Source of the DNA: Chitinophaga parva
GTDB lineage: Bacteria > Bacteroidota > Bacteroidia > Chitinophagales > Chitinophagaceae
Assembly (NCBI RefSeq): GCF_003071345.1
Contig: NZ_QCYK01000003.1
Span: 124,001 to 188,000 of the forward strand
Direction: 5' to 3'
Length of the DNA stretch: 64,000 nt
The position numbers were made by a program, and so were the translations under genes. How positions within the stretch are numbered: the first letter of the stretch is position 1; each line of letters begins with the position of its first letter. The notes below the pieces were generated by a model. That model worked only from the letters and a program-made list of their open reading frames with translations, was not told the origin of the DNA and made no database searches. Below are positions 24,407 to 33,075 of this stretch, in pieces.

Positions 24407-24973
24407 ATGAAACACAGAATAGTAGTAGCCATCACCGGCGCCAGCGGCGCTATTTACGCCCGGCAGCTGCTGCGCAAACTGGCCACCATCCCGGACCAGG
24501 TGGAGAAAGTAGCGGTGTTGATGAGCAACAATGCCCGTACGGTGTGGCAAACGGAATTGGACGATACCAGTTACGAAAACCTGCCTTTCCCGGTGTATGG
24601 ACAGCAGGATTTCATGGCGCCTTTTGCCTCCGGCTCCGGGCGTTATAACACGATGATCGTATGTCCCTGTTCCATGGGCACCCTGGGCCGCATAGCCGGC
24701 GGCATCTCTAACGACCTGCTTACCCGCGCGGCAGATGTAGTGCTGAAAGAGCGCCGCAAACTTATACTGGTATTGCGCGAAGCGCCCTACAACCTCATAC
24801 ACATCCGCAACATGGCCGCCGTAGCGGAAGCCGGCGGTATCATCTGCCCGGCCACCCCGTCGTTTTACAGCAAGCCCCGGGACCTGGAAGCCGTAGCCGG
24901 TACCGTGGTAGACCGGGTGCTGGACCTGGCCGGCCTGGAACTGCCCACGTACCGCTGGGGAGGGGAAGATTAA
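24407..24973 (+). CDS. ubiX: UbiX-like flavin prenyltransferase
   Basis: The protein has 188 residues. It has the flavin-binding start IVVAITGASGAIYARQLL, the VCPCSMGTLGRIAGGISNDLLTRAADV in pieces, the ERRKLILVLREAPYNLIH segment, and ICPATPSFYSKP. Together these are the UbiX pattern. UbiX attaches a dimethylallyl group to FMN, giving the prenyl-FMN cofactor of UbiD-type decarboxylases. No ubiD lies in this window. The start at 24407 is placed by the family's N-terminus; the extension to 24386 runs through the terminator. Confidence 0.9.
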   Translation: MKHRIVVAITGASGAIYARQLLRKLATIPDQVEKVAVLMSNNARTVWQTELDDTSYENLPFPVYGQQDFMAPFASGSGRYNTMIVCPCSMGTLGRIAGGISNDLLTRAADVVLKERRKLILVLREAPYNLIHIRNMAAVAEAGGIICPATPSFYSKPRDLEAVAGTVVDRVLDLAGLELPTYRWGGED

Positions 24974-25022
24974 CCATTAACAAGTTTTTGTATTTTACCG
25001 CCTGCTTTATCAATCCATCTTT

Positions 25023-25442
25023 ATGCGCATCGCCATCATCAACGGACCTAACCTGAACCTGCTGGGCAAGCGGGAACCAGGCATTTACGGCAACGCTTCT
25101 TTTGAAGAATATTATGAAACGCTGCGGGCACAATTTCCCGACGTTACCTTTTCTTACTACCAGAGCAACGTGGAAGGCGAATTGATCAACCACCTGCATG
25201 AAGTAGGTTTCAGTGCAGACGGTATCCTGCTTAACGCTGGCGGCTATACGCATACCTCCGTGGCCATCCGCGACGCCATTGCCGGCATTAAAACACCCGT
25301 GATCGAAGTGCACATCAGCAATGTATACGCCCGCGAGGAATTTCGCCACACGTCCCTGATTGCGCCCAAATGTGTAGGCAGCATCTGTGGCCTTGGCATG
25401 AAGGGATATGCGCTGGGGGTGGCGTATTTTTATGGGAAATGA
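25023..25442 (+). CDS. aroQ: Type II 3-dehydroquinate dehydratase
   Basis: The 139-residue protein has the type II signature: NGPNLNLLGKREPGIYG with catalytic Tyr22, NAGGYTHTSVA (71-81), and EVHISNVYAREEFRHTS with catalytic His97. It catalyses the third step of the shikimate pathway, 3-dehydroquinate to 3-dehydroshikimate, in the cytoplasm as a dodecamer. It follows ubiX by 49 bases on the same strand and converges on the gene at 25603. Confidence 0.95.
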   Translation: MRIAIINGPNLNLLGKREPGIYGNASFEEYYETLRAQFPDVTFSYYQSNVEGELINHLHEVGFSADGILLNAGGYTHTSVAIRDAIAGIKTPVIEVHISNVYAREEFRHTSLIAPKCVGSICGLGMKGYALGVAYFYGK

Positions 25443-25446
25443 AAAA

Positions 25447-25597
25447 GGTCTTAGGCCCTGGGTCTTAAGTCTTAGGTATATAACATTGTGAACAGGAAAA
25501 AATAAACGGGGCCCGTAACACTGCGTTACGGGCCCCGTTGTTTTAAATCCGTCTGCCGGACCTAAGACCTAGGACTTAAGACCCAGGTCCTAAGACC
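25447..25597. repeat. Inverted pair of CTAAGAC-type heptamer arrays around a terminator
   Basis: The left arm (25447-25480) has GTCTTAG, GCCCTGG, GTCTTAA, GTCTTAG. The right arm (25559-25597) has CTAAGAC, CTAGGAC, TTAAGAC, CCAGGTC, CTAAGAC. A terminator stem (25505-25539) lies between them, as in the 716-893 locus. It separates convergent genes. Confidence 0.9.
25505..25539. terminator. Bidirectional terminator
   Basis: A perfect 15-bp stem (AACGGGGCCCGTAAC with GTTACGGGCCCCGTT) has a short loop and A/T-rich ends, between the convergent aroQ and 25603 genes. Confidence 0.9.
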
Positions 25598-25602
25598 ATC
25601 CC

Positions 25603-26178
25603 TTACACTTCGTTCACCGCAGCTACGATCACATTGTCCTGGACGCTGATATGGTAGCGGCAATCTTTGTTTTTCAGGAAGGCCACTACGGCTTCCAGGG
25701 CGGGCCAGCCGTCCTGGCCGTTGAACCGGGCGGCGTTGTTGATGAGGAAAATGTGGCGGCCGGCGGTGGTGAAGAAGACTTCCAATTGCTCAAAGATAGG
25801 GCAGATCTTTTCGTGCAGTGTGTTGTAATGCCCGTCCAGCCAGCAGATCACGGGTTGCTGGATGTGCTGGTCCAGCTGGTTCAGCACCTTGCGGCTGGCC
25901 CCCCAGAGCAGTTCCACGGTGGCCCGGCCGAGCGGCCTTTTGTTCGGAGCCACATAAAGATTTTCACTGATCTCCGCGGCAATGAAGCGGTCTTCGGATG
26001 GGTGGCCGGCCTGGGTATCGTCGGGAAAAGTGTTGATCTCCAGCAGCGTATGAATGTCATGTTCCTGGAGGTAATGCTGCAGGATGCGTTGTTTTACCAG
26101 GTGAGGGAAGGTGCGTTGTGTGGTGACTTCCGTGTTGGGTGTGCGTTGCCAGAACAGGCGTAGCAATTGTTTGATCAT
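25603..26178 (-). CDS. Protein of unknown function (191 aa)
   Basis: The protein from ATG 26178 starts MIKQLLRLFWQRTP. The central part (HTLLEINTFP, FIAAEISENLYVAPNK, RATVELLWGASRKVLNQL, VICWLDGHYNTLHE) has an alternating strand/helix pattern like a Rossmann or methyltransferase fold; the WLDGHY segment resembles the motif of some sugar or cephalosporin hydroxylase-like methyltransferases. That is only weak support. The frame stays open to 26433 but those codons overlap the terminator of bioB, so I used the downstream ATG. It ends next to a heptamer array. Confidence 0.6.
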   Translation of the reverse strand: MIKQLLRLFWQRTPNTEVTTQRTFPHLVKQRILQHYLQEHDIHTLLEINTFPDDTQAGHPSEDRFIAAEISENLYVAPNKRPLGRATVELLWGASRKVLNQLDQHIQQPVICWLDGHYNTLHEKICPIFEQLEVFFTTAGRHIFLINNAARFNGQDGWPALEAVVAFLKNKDCRYHISVQDNVIVAAVNEV

Positions 26179-26376
26179 GCGACAGCAATTCTTCGTTGTT
26201 AATCTGATATGGTTTGTCCTGAAAGCAAAAAATCCCCGGGCGCAGGCGGGGGGATCATCTAATGTTGGAATAGATCGTTCAGTGGTGTGGCCGGAAATGC
26301 GTTTGTTCGGTGCCTTGTGGTTTTCTCTTTGGTTATATGAGTCGTGGTGGCCAGTACCGTGCCGGTAACTGCCTAA

Positions 26377-26413
26377 AAAACGAAAAGCCCGGACAATTAT
26401 TGCCCGGGCTTTT
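26377..26413 (-). terminator. Terminator of bioB
   Basis: A 10-bp stem (AAAAGCCCGG with CCGGGCTTTT) followed by a T-rich run on the minus strand lies 20 bases after the bioB stop. Confidence 0.85.
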
Positions 26414-26432
26414 ATAAAAGTGTGGATGACCA

Positions 26433-27434
26433 TTAGTGGTGCAGTTCTACCTGCAGGGCTTCCGCTTCGGTCTTGAAAGCCTCGCGGGCTTTCAGGCCCA
26501 GCAGCTGGAACATCATGTGGTCTTCTTCAAAGGAAGGATTGCTGGTGGTCAGCAGTTTTTCCCCGGTGAAGATGGAGTTGGCACCTGCCATGAAGCAGAG
26601 GGCCTGGTCGCTCATGCTCATTTCCGCACGGCCGGCGCTCAGACGCACCATGGCTTTGGGCATGAGGATGCGGGTGGTGGCGATCATGCGTACCATGTCC
26701 CAGAACTCTACCTTGGGCATATTTTCCAGGGGGGTGCCTTTTACGCGGGTGAGGGCGTTGATGGGCACGGAATCCGGGTGCTCCGGCAGGTGGCTCAGGG
26801 TATGCAGCATGTTGATGCGGTCTTCGTGGGTTTCGCCCAGGCCGATGATACCGCCGCAGCATACGCTCACACCGGCTTTACGCACGTTGTCCAGGGTCTG
26901 GAGGCGGTCGTCGTAAGTACGGGTGGTGATGATGTCGCTATAGTGCTCGCGGGAGGTGTCCAGGTTGTGGTTGTAGGCATACAGGCCGGCATCTGCCAGC
27001 TTGGTGGCCTGTTCAGCCGTGAGCATGCCCAGGGTGCAGCATACTTCCATGCCCAGTTCATTCACGCCTTTTACCATATCCAGTACACGGTCAAAGTCGC
27101 GGTTGTCGCGTACTTCGCGCCAGGCGGCGCCCATGCAGAAACGGGTGCTGCCGGCGTCCTTGGCTTTCTGTGCATAGGCCATTACCTGCTCCTTCTGCAT
27201 CAGGGCGTGGGTATTAATATCTGTATTGTAACGGGCAGCCTGGGGGCAATAAGCACAATCTTCCGGGCAGCCACCTGTTTTAATGGACAGGAGGGTACAT
27301 ACCTGCACTTCCGCGGTATCCTGGTATTTACGGTGCACGGTGGCGGCGCGGTAAACCAGTTCCAGCAGCGGCGTGTTGTAAATCTCCTTTATCTCGTCCA
27401 GCGTCCAGTCGTGGCGGATCTCCACTTGTTGCAT
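26433..27434 (-). CDS. bioB: Biotin synthase
   Basis: The protein has 333 residues, full length. The radical-SAM cluster motif is Cys56, Cys60, Cys63 in [13 protein letters not shown]. The [2Fe-2S] ligands include the cysteines of EVCCTLGM and [11 protein letters not shown], and the arginine of [10 protein letters not shown]. BioB inserts sulphur into dethiobiotin, the last step of biotin synthesis. No other bio genes are in the window. A heptamer array and about 80 bases of gap separate it from the upstream peptidase gene, and its -7 region reads GCATCTTTG on the minus strand. Confidence 0.95.
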   Translation of the reverse strand: MQQVEIRHDWTLDEIKEIYNTPLLELVYRAATVHRKYQDTAEVQVCTLLSIKTGGCPEDCAYCPQAARYNTDINTHALMQKEQVMAYAQKAKDAGSTRFCMGAAWREVRDNRDFDRVLDMVKGVNELGMEVCCTLGMLTAEQATKLADAGLYAYNHNLDTSREHYSDIITTRTYDDRLQTLDNVRKAGVSVCCGGIIGLGETHEDRINMLHTLSHLPEHPDSVPINALTRVKGTPLENMPKVEFWDMVRMIATTRILMPKAMVRLSAGRAEMSMSDQALCFMAGANSIFTGEKLLTTSNPSFEEDHMMFQLLGLKAREAFKTEAEALQVELHH

Positions 27435-27514
27435 TTTTTTAATGTTTTAATGAAAAAAACCGGCTGCAAAGATGCAAAGCTGGTGGTCAAATGCCAAATA
27501 AATTTATTATGAGA

Positions 27515-27576
27515 GAGGTCCTAGGTCCTGGGTCTTGAGCAAATTTAGAAGACTTAGGACCTAAGACCCAGGACAA
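27515..27576. repeat. Inverted pair of CTAAGAC-type heptamer arrays
   Basis: The left arm is 27515-27539 (GTCCTAG, GTCCTGG, GTCTTGA) and the right arm 27549-27576 (GACTTAG, GACCTAA, GACCCAG, GACA). The arms are inverted and separated by only about 10 bases, so a long hairpin could form in the RNA. It lies between the M42 peptidase stop and bioB. Confidence 0.85.
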
Positions 27577-27582
27577 TTTTCC

Positions 27583-28683
27583 CTATAGATAATTGAACGC
27601 TGTCTTTGGTGTAATCTTCAGCAGGGTGTGATAGATCAGCCGGATGGTGTTTTCCACGTCGTCCTTCTTGATCATTTCCACGGTGGTGTGCATGTAGCGC
27701 AGGGGAATGCTGATCAGGGCGGAGGGGGTACCATCGTTGGAGTAGGCGAATGCATCGGTGTCCGTACCGGTGCTGCGGCTCACGGCGTGGCGCTGGAAGG
27801 GGATCCCTTCTTTCTCGGCAGTGTCGATGATGAGGTCGCGGAGAATGTTGTGCACCGCGGGGCCGTAAGTGATGCTGGGGCCTCCGCCGCATTTGATCTC
27901 ACCTTCCACGTTCTTGTTGATCATGGGCGTGGTGCTATCGTGCGTTACATCGGTGATGATGGCTACATTGGGCTTGATGCGCTTGGCCACCATTTCCGCC
28001 CCGCGCAGGCCTACTTCTTCCTGCACGGCGTTCACAATGTAAAGGCCAAAGGGCAGCTTGTCTTTATTTTCCTTGAGCAGGCGGGCTACTTCCGCGATCA
28101 TGAAGCCGCCAATGCGGTTGTCCATGGCGCGGCACACGTAGTAATCGTAGTTCAGCTCTTCAAAGTTTTCGTCAAAGGTGATCACGTTGCCAACGTGGAT
28201 GCCCAGGTCTTCCACTTCTTTTTTGCTGCGGGCGCCGCAATCAATGAAGATATTGTCCACCTTGGGTTGCACTTCCTTACCATCAGGATTGCGCTGGCGG
28301 GTGTGGATGGCGGGCCAGCCAAATACACCTTTTACAATGCCATTCCTGGTATGGATGTTCACGCGTTTGGAGGGCGCTATCTGCTGGTCAGAGCCTCCAT
28401 TGCGGATCACGTAGATGAGGCCTTCCGCGGAGATGTAGTTCACAAACCAGGAGATCTCGTCGGCATGCGCTTCGATCACTACTTTGAACGGCGCATCCGG
28501 GTTGATCACGCCGATGGCCGAGCCGTAAGGATCCACGATGCGCGTGTCGATATACGGTTTCAGGTACTCCAGCCATATTTTCTGGCCTTCTTTTTCAAAA
28601 CCGGTAGGGGAAGGATTGTTCAGGTATTTTTTGAGAAACTTCAGGGAAGCATCCGTGAGTATTGATTGCTGCTTTTTGCTCAT
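27583..28683 (-). CDS. M42 family aminopeptidase
   Basis: The protein has 366 residues. Conserved metal ligands and active-site residues appear in order: VVIEAHADEISW (His, Asp), VCRAMDNRIGG (Asp), NAVQEEVGLRGAE (two Glu), ITDVTHD (Asp) and LRYMHTTVE (His). This is the co-catalytic two-metal pattern of the M42 glutamyl-aminopeptidase/tetrahedral aminopeptidase family, which trims peptides in the cytoplasm. ATG at 28683 (MSKKQQ) is the usual N-terminus; the longer frame to 28737 overlaps the promoter. It is separated from bioB by a repeat. Confidence 0.95.
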   Translation of the reverse strand: MSKKQQSILTDASLKFLKKYLNNPSPTGFEKEGQKIWLEYLKPYIDTRIVDPYGSAIGVINPDAPFKVVIEAHADEISWFVNYISAEGLIYVIRNGGSDQQIAPSKRVNIHTRNGIVKGVFGWPAIHTRQRNPDGKEVQPKVDNIFIDCGARSKKEVEDLGIHVGNVITFDENFEELNYDYYVCRAMDNRIGGFMIAEVARLLKENKDKLPFGLYIVNAVQEEVGLRGAEMVAKRIKPNVAIITDVTHDSTTPMINKNVEGEIKCGGGPSITYGPAVHNILRDLIIDTAEKEGIPFQRHAVSRSTGTDTDAFAYSNDGTPSALISIPLRYMHTTVEMIKKDDVENTIRLIYHTLLKITPKTAFNYL

Positions 28684-28718
28684 AGCCTTATATGATTTAG
28701 CCTCACATTGAGATCGTA

Positions 28719-28726
28719 CAAAAGTA
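28719..28726 (-). promoter_or_regulatory. -7 element of the M42 peptidase gene
   Basis: On the minus strand it reads TACTTTTG, a perfect TAnnTTTG, 36 bases before the ATG. A TTTG lies 15 bases further upstream, a little closer than usual. Confidence 0.55.
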
Positions 28727-28749
28727 AGGGTTTGCACAATACAAAACCC

Positions 28750-29589
28750 CTATAACCAAAGCCACAGCAGGTGCAGCACAGGAGCCAGCATCACCAGCCC
28801 GTCCAGCCCAAAATAATAGAGATAATCGGAGTGATTACGTTTGGCGGTGCCGGTAAGGGCGGCCAGCAGCAGTACCGGCACTATCATAATGGATACCAGG
28901 ATGCCGGGTGCAAAAGGATAGAGCATGGCGGCACAGCCGGCAGCTACAATAAGGCAGGCATAGTACAGGTTGCGCCGGGTATGCTCCGGCAAAAAGGTGA
29001 TAAGGCTGCGGATGCCTTCCCGCTTGTCCGATTCCAGGTCGCGTTCATCAAAGAGAATACAGGATGCATAGGTGAAGAAAAAGCGGTGCAGCAAAAAGAT
29101 CCAGGCATTGGCATCCAGCGGGTGGTGGGCTATCCAGATGGGCATCACAGAAGTTACGTAGGTCCACACGAGGGCCAGGAACAGGGTCTTGGCGATGGCT
29201 ATTTTGCGCAGGAACAGGAAAGGTCTGTGCGGCAGCTTGGGGGCGGTGTACAAAGCAGTAAGGACAATGGATACGCCCAGTGCCATCCAGTGCATGCGTA
29301 GCGGCCACACAAACCAGGCGGCGCCGGCCAGTCCCAGGAGGCCCAGGGCCAGCTGCAGGTTGCGGTGGCGCCCACCCCATATTAACCGGTGTGAGTGCTC
29401 ATTGGTAGTGGGAGTAAGCCACCAGTGGAAGTTATAGCTGCAGATGGTAGCGGCAAATACGAAGCTGCAATAGGTGCGCACAGGATAATCCAGTCCCAGC
29501 ACGGTATTGGTATGCCATATCACCATGACGGCACATAGCGCCACGTAAATGGAACTGAACAACAGGAAGTTGAAGACAGACTTTAGCAA
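28750..29589 (-). CDS. UbiA-like prenyltransferase membrane protein
   Basis: The protein has 279 residues and about nine transmembrane helices. The segment LFDERDLESDKREGIRSL resembles the second Asp-rich motif of the UbiA superfamily. The first motif (NxxxDxxxD) is degraded (SYNFHWWLTPT), so enzyme activity is uncertain. UbiA enzymes prenylate aromatic acceptors in the inner membrane. The start is TTG at 29589 by frame. It sits between the M42 peptidase and a heptamer repeat, with no shared pathway evident. Confidence 0.65.
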   Translation of the reverse strand: MLKSVFNFLLFSSIYVALCAVMVIWHTNTVLGLDYPVRTYCSFVFAATICSYNFHWWLTPTTNEHSHRLIWGGRHRNLQLALGLLGLAGAAWFVWPLRMHWMALGVSIVLTALYTAPKLPHRPFLFLRKIAIAKTLFLALVWTYVTSVMPIWIAHHPLDANAWIFLLHRFFFTYASCILFDERDLESDKREGIRSLITFLPEHTRRNLYYACLIVAAGCAAMLYPFAPGILVSIMIVPVLLLAALTGTAKRNHSDYLYYFGLDGLVMLAPVLHLLWLWL

Positions 29590-29592
29590 GCC

Positions 29593-29757
29593 GTTAATAG
29601 TTAATCGTTAAAGGTGGATCGTAGCGGATCAAAGGTAAATCGTAAAAAAGTTACAAGTTGAAAATTTAACCGGCGATGGGCTGCCATCAACGATTTACCC
29701 GCAACATTCAATCGTCAGCCTTTAGCAATTCACTTTTAACCATTAACGATTAACCTC
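29593..29757. repeat. Inverted pair of TTAACGA-type heptamer arrays
   Basis: The left arm (29593-29650) has GTTAATA, GTTAATC, GTTAAAG, then more diverged 7-mers. The right arm (29688-29757) ends with TTAACCA, TTAACGA, TTAACCT. The core GTTAATCGTTAA is matched by TTAACGATTAAC in the other arm. The arrangement is that of the CTAAGAC and CGTACAA arrays but the unit differs. It fills the gap between the UbiA-like and carboxylase genes. Confidence 0.8.
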
Positions 29758-29760
29758 CAT

Positions 29761-31290
29761 TTACAGGGGAATATTCCCATGCTTCTTCCGCGGCATGTTC
29801 ACCACTTTATTTTCCAGCATTTTATAGCCCCGTATCAGTTTGCTGCGGGTTTGTTCCGGCAGGATCACTTCATCGATATAACCCTTTTCCGCGGCCAGGT
29901 AAGGATTGGCAAATTGTTCCGTGTACTCGGCCACCAGCTCGTTCATGCGGGCTTCGGGATCGGGGGCGGCGTCAATTTCTTTTTTGTAGATGATCTCTAC
30001 GGCGCCTTTGGGGCCCATCACGGCAATTTCTGCGTTGGGGAAGGCAAAGTTCAGGTCTGCCCCAATATGTTTGGAGTTCATTACGCAGTAGGCGCCGCCA
30101 TAGGCTTTGCGGGTGGTCACTGTGATCTTGGGCACGGTGGCTTCACAGAGGGCGTAGAGCAGCTTGGCGCCGTTGCTGATAATGCCGTTCCATTCCTGGT
30201 CTGTTCCGGGCAGGAAGCCGGGTACGTCTACCAGCACCAGCAGGGGCACGTTGAAGGCATCGCAGAAGCGGGTAAAGCGGGCGCCCTTCACGGAGGCGTG
30301 GATGTCCAGCACCCCGGCCAGGTTTGCCGGCTGGTTAGCCACAATACCGATGCTGCGGCCGGCAATGCGGGCAAAACCCACGATGATGTTTTCCGCAAAA
30401 TCCCTGTGCACTTCAAAGAAGCTTTCTTCATCTACGATATGACCGATGACTTCTTTCATATCATAAGGTTGGTTAGGGTTTTCCGGTACCAGGGTATTGA
30501 GTGCGGGCCGGCGTTCATCACGGCTTTCGTAAGGGTATACCGGTGCGGTTTCCTCGCAGTTCTGCGGGATGTAGGAGAGGAGTTGTTTAATATTCTGGAT
30601 GCACTCCACTTCATTGGCGCAGGCAAAGTGGGTCACCCCGCTTTTGGTGGCATGGGTGGTGGCCCCGCCCAGTTCATCGGCGGTCACATTTTCATGGGTC
30701 ACGGTCTTTACCACATTGGGACCTGTGACAAACATGTAGGACGTATTTTCCACCATGAGGATAAAGTCTGTAATGGCCGGGCTGTATACGGCGCCGCCGG
30801 CGCAGGGCCCCATGATGGCGGATAGCTGGGGGATCACGCCGGAGGCGCGGGTATTGCGGTAGAAAATATCGGCGTAGCCGCCCAGGCTTACCACGCCTTC
30901 CTGGATGCGGGCGCCCCCGCTGTCGTTCAGGCCTATGATGGGCGCCCCGTTCTGCAGGGCCAGGTCCATTACTTTGCAGATCTTGCGCGCATGCGGTTCG
31001 GAAAGGCTGCCTCCGTACACGGTAAAGTCCTGGGAGAATACGTATACCAGGCGGCCGTGAACGGTGCCGTACCCGGTTACCACGCCATCCCCGGGAAACT
31101 GTTCCTGGGTAGCATTATCACGGTTATGTACCAGCATGTCCAGCTCTTCAAATGAGCCTTCATCCAGGAGGAGTTGCAATCTTTCACGGGCGGTGAGCTT
31201 TCCTTTTTTGTGCTGGGAGGCAATGCGGGCCTCACCTCCGCCTAACAGGGCTACAGCCATCTTCTGCTGTAGTTGTGGGATCTTTTTCAT
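29761..31290 (-). CDS. Acyl-CoA carboxylase carboxyltransferase subunit (PccB/MmdA type)
   Basis: The protein has 509 residues. It shows the carboxyltransferase repeats: [55 protein letters not shown] and, in the second half, [26 protein letters not shown] and [20 protein letters not shown] in pieces. These are the marks of propionyl-CoA carboxylase beta or methylmalonyl-CoA decarboxylase alpha. It transfers a carboxyl group from biotin to an acyl-CoA. No biotin carboxylase or BCCP is nearby, though bioB lies 2.3 kb away. The ATG at 31290 is preceded by TACGC, a start context that also occurs at two other genes here. Confidence 0.9.
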   Translation of the reverse strand: MKKIPQLQQKMAVALLGGGEARIASQHKKGKLTARERLQLLLDEGSFEELDMLVHNRDNATQEQFPGDGVVTGYGTVHGRLVYVFSQDFTVYGGSLSEPHARKICKVMDLALQNGAPIIGLNDSGGARIQEGVVSLGGYADIFYRNTRASGVIPQLSAIMGPCAGGAVYSPAITDFILMVENTSYMFVTGPNVVKTVTHENVTADELGGATTHATKSGVTHFACANEVECIQNIKQLLSYIPQNCEETAPVYPYESRDERRPALNTLVPENPNQPYDMKEVIGHIVDEESFFEVHRDFAENIIVGFARIAGRSIGIVANQPANLAGVLDIHASVKGARFTRFCDAFNVPLLVLVDVPGFLPGTDQEWNGIISNGAKLLYALCEATVPKITVTTRKAYGGAYCVMNSKHIGADLNFAFPNAEIAVMGPKGAVEIIYKKEIDAAPDPEARMNELVAEYTEQFANPYLAAEKGYIDEVILPEQTRSKLIRGYKMLENKVVNMPRKKHGNIPL

Positions 31291-31324
31291 GCGTAGAATA
31301 TGATGGTATTGGTGCTGGTAAAAA

Positions 31325-31353
31325 TAAAAAAGGATTCCGGTAAAGGAATCCTT
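31325..31353 (-). terminator. Terminator of the lipoprotein gene at 31374
   Basis: The AAGGATTCC/GGAATCCTT stem, 9 bp, is followed by T-rich sequence on the minus strand. Confidence 0.85.
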
Positions 31354-31373
31354 GCGTATGAAGGTAGTGTTTT

Positions 31374-31853
31374 TTATTCTTTGATGATGGCAGTTTTGGC
31401 GGTGAGCACCGTGTCGCTGAAATGACCGGCTGCATCCCGCACGTAGGCGCTGAACCAGATGCTGTCGTTTGTGGAGGTAGGATTGAACCCGATGATGTCA
31501 ATGCTTTGCAGGGCAATGGTCACCTGGCCTTTTACGCTGTGGCCTTTATTGGCCCCGATGTCCGGCATCTGTGCGTAGATCCAGGCGGTGGTATCGGGCA
31601 GGGTATTGTTGATATCCTTGCTTTTATAGTGGGCGCGGATGCCCAGGGTATCATTGATATCGCCATCGGCGTCGGCAATATTGAAGGTAACGTTGAAATT
31701 ATAGCCGTTCTGGGGAACGCCGGCCGCAGTGGATGCAAAGTAAACACTGGGATCATAGCTCGCAAAGCTCAGGGAAGGTTTGGTACCGGAGCTTTCCTTT
31801 TTACAGGCGGCCAATACGCTGCAAACAGCGGCGAACATCAGAATTTTCTTCAT
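31374..31853 (-). CDS. Lipoprotein of unknown function (159 aa)
   Basis: [22 protein letters not shown] gives a clear lipobox (LAAC) followed by KK. The mature part is beta-rich with [23 protein letters not shown], an acidic repeat-like segment that resembles Ca-binding or Ig-like folds, and an end [18 protein letters not shown]. It is probably an outer-membrane or periplasmic lipoprotein. The family was not recognised. It has its own terminator and lies between the carboxylase and the LuxE-like gene. Confidence 0.7.
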   Translation of the reverse strand: MKKILMFAAVCSVLAACKKESSGTKPSLSFASYDPSVYFASTAAGVPQNGYNFNVTFNIADADGDINDTLGIRAHYKSKDINNTLPDTTAWIYAQMPDIGANKGHSVKGQVTIALQSIDIIGFNPTSTNDSIWFSAYVRDAAGHFSDTVLTAKTAIIKE

Positions 31854-32000
31854 AAGAACAAACCTACATTAAATTGGTTAATATGCCAATAGCACTATAG
31901 ACATTGGCCGGCGGCCGGAGTTTAAAACGGCGGCCGCTTTTCTAAAAACGGTATTCCGGGATATTTGTTACGCCCGGCAGGTAATTTATCCCGCAGCCTG

Positions 32001-32008
32001 TAACTTTG
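32001..32008 (+). promoter_or_regulatory. -7 element of the LuxE-like gene
   Basis: TAACTTTG fits TAnnTTTG, 28 bases before the ATG at 32036. No good -33 box was seen. Confidence 0.5.
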
Positions 32009-32035
32009 CAGTTCCGAAGGATTTATCTGAAGACT

Positions 32036-33019
32036 ATGAGCACAGCACTGATGGACCGCATTTTCTCCGTAACGGAAGCCGGCTTTGAAGCCCTGGCCCT
32101 GGAGGTATTCCGCCTGCAGTACCAGGAAAACGCCCTGTACCGGGCCTATACCGATGCCCTGCGCATCCGGCCGGAAACGGTGCATTCGCTCACCCGGATC
32201 CCTTTCCTGCCCATCCAGTTCTTCAAAACCCATACGGTTACCTCCGGCCAGTTTACACCGGAGCTGGTGTTTGAGAGCAGCGGCACCACGCAAACGGTGA
32301 ACAGCCGCCACCTGGTGAAGGAGGCCGCCTGGTATGAACGGAGTTTCATGCAGGCCTTTGAACATTTTTACGGGCCGGTGGAAGACTACGTGGTACTGGG
32401 CCTGCTGCCTGCATACCTGGAGCGCAAAGCATCCTCCCTGGTGCATATGGTCAATGCCATGATCCAGGTGAGCCGCCACCCGGAAAGCGGTTTTTACCTG
32501 TATGAGCATGCCCAGCTGGCGGAGCGCCTGCAAGCCCTGGAAGCCCGGGGGCAAAAGGTGTTGCTCATAGGCGTCACCTTTGGATTACTGGATTTTGCGG
32601 AGCAATACCAGCTGCACTTAAAAAACACCCTGGTAATGGAAACCGGGGGCATGAAAGGCCGCCGCGAGGAATGGACCCGCCAGCAGGTACACGATTTCCT
32701 GCAATCCCGTTTAGGCGTGCCAGTTATACATGCGGAATACGGCATGACAGAGCTCCTGTCACAGGCCTACTCCAGGGGCAACGGCCTTTTTGAAACCCCA
32801 TCCTGGATGCGCGTGCTCCTGCGTGATGAAAGTGATCCCTTCCAGCTTTACGAGCGCGCTGCTGCCGGCGTGATCAACGTGGTGGACCTGGCTAACCGGT
32901 ACTCCTGCGCCTTCATTGGCACAGAAGATATCGGTAAGCTGCATGCCGATGGCCGCTTTGAGGTACTGGGCCGCCTGGACAACTCCGCCCTGCGGGGATG
33001 CAGCCTGATGGTAAGTTAA
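32036..33019 (+). CDS. LuxE-like acyl-protein synthetase/acyltransferase
   Basis: The protein has 327 residues. It resembles the LuxE acyl-protein synthetase domain: RIPFLPIQFFKTHTV and the nucleotide-binding-like LVFESSGTTQTVNSRH, then YGMTELLSQAYS and TEDIGKLHADGRFEVLGRLDNS, an AMP-binding-enzyme-type ending. LuxE activates fatty acids as acyl-AMP and passes them to an enzyme cysteine. Here there is no luxCD partner, so the acceptor is unknown. ATG at 32036 is chosen because the longer frame to 32006 runs through the -7 box. Confidence 0.75.
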   Translation: MSTALMDRIFSVTEAGFEALALEVFRLQYQENALYRAYTDALRIRPETVHSLTRIPFLPIQFFKTHTVTSGQFTPELVFESSGTTQTVNSRHLVKEAAWYERSFMQAFEHFYGPVEDYVVLGLLPAYLERKASSLVHMVNAMIQVSRHPESGFYLYEHAQLAERLQALEARGQKVLLIGVTFGLLDFAEQYQLHLKNTLVMETGGMKGRREEWTRQQVHDFLQSRLGVPVIHAEYGMTELLSQAYSRGNGLFETPSWMRVLLRDESDPFQLYERAAAGVINVVDLANRYSCAFIGTEDIGKLHADGRFEVLGRLDNSALRGCSLMVS

Positions 33020-33075
33020 TATTAAAAATATTTACATATATTTTTTACCTTGCATGGGTTACTATCCGATGTAAG

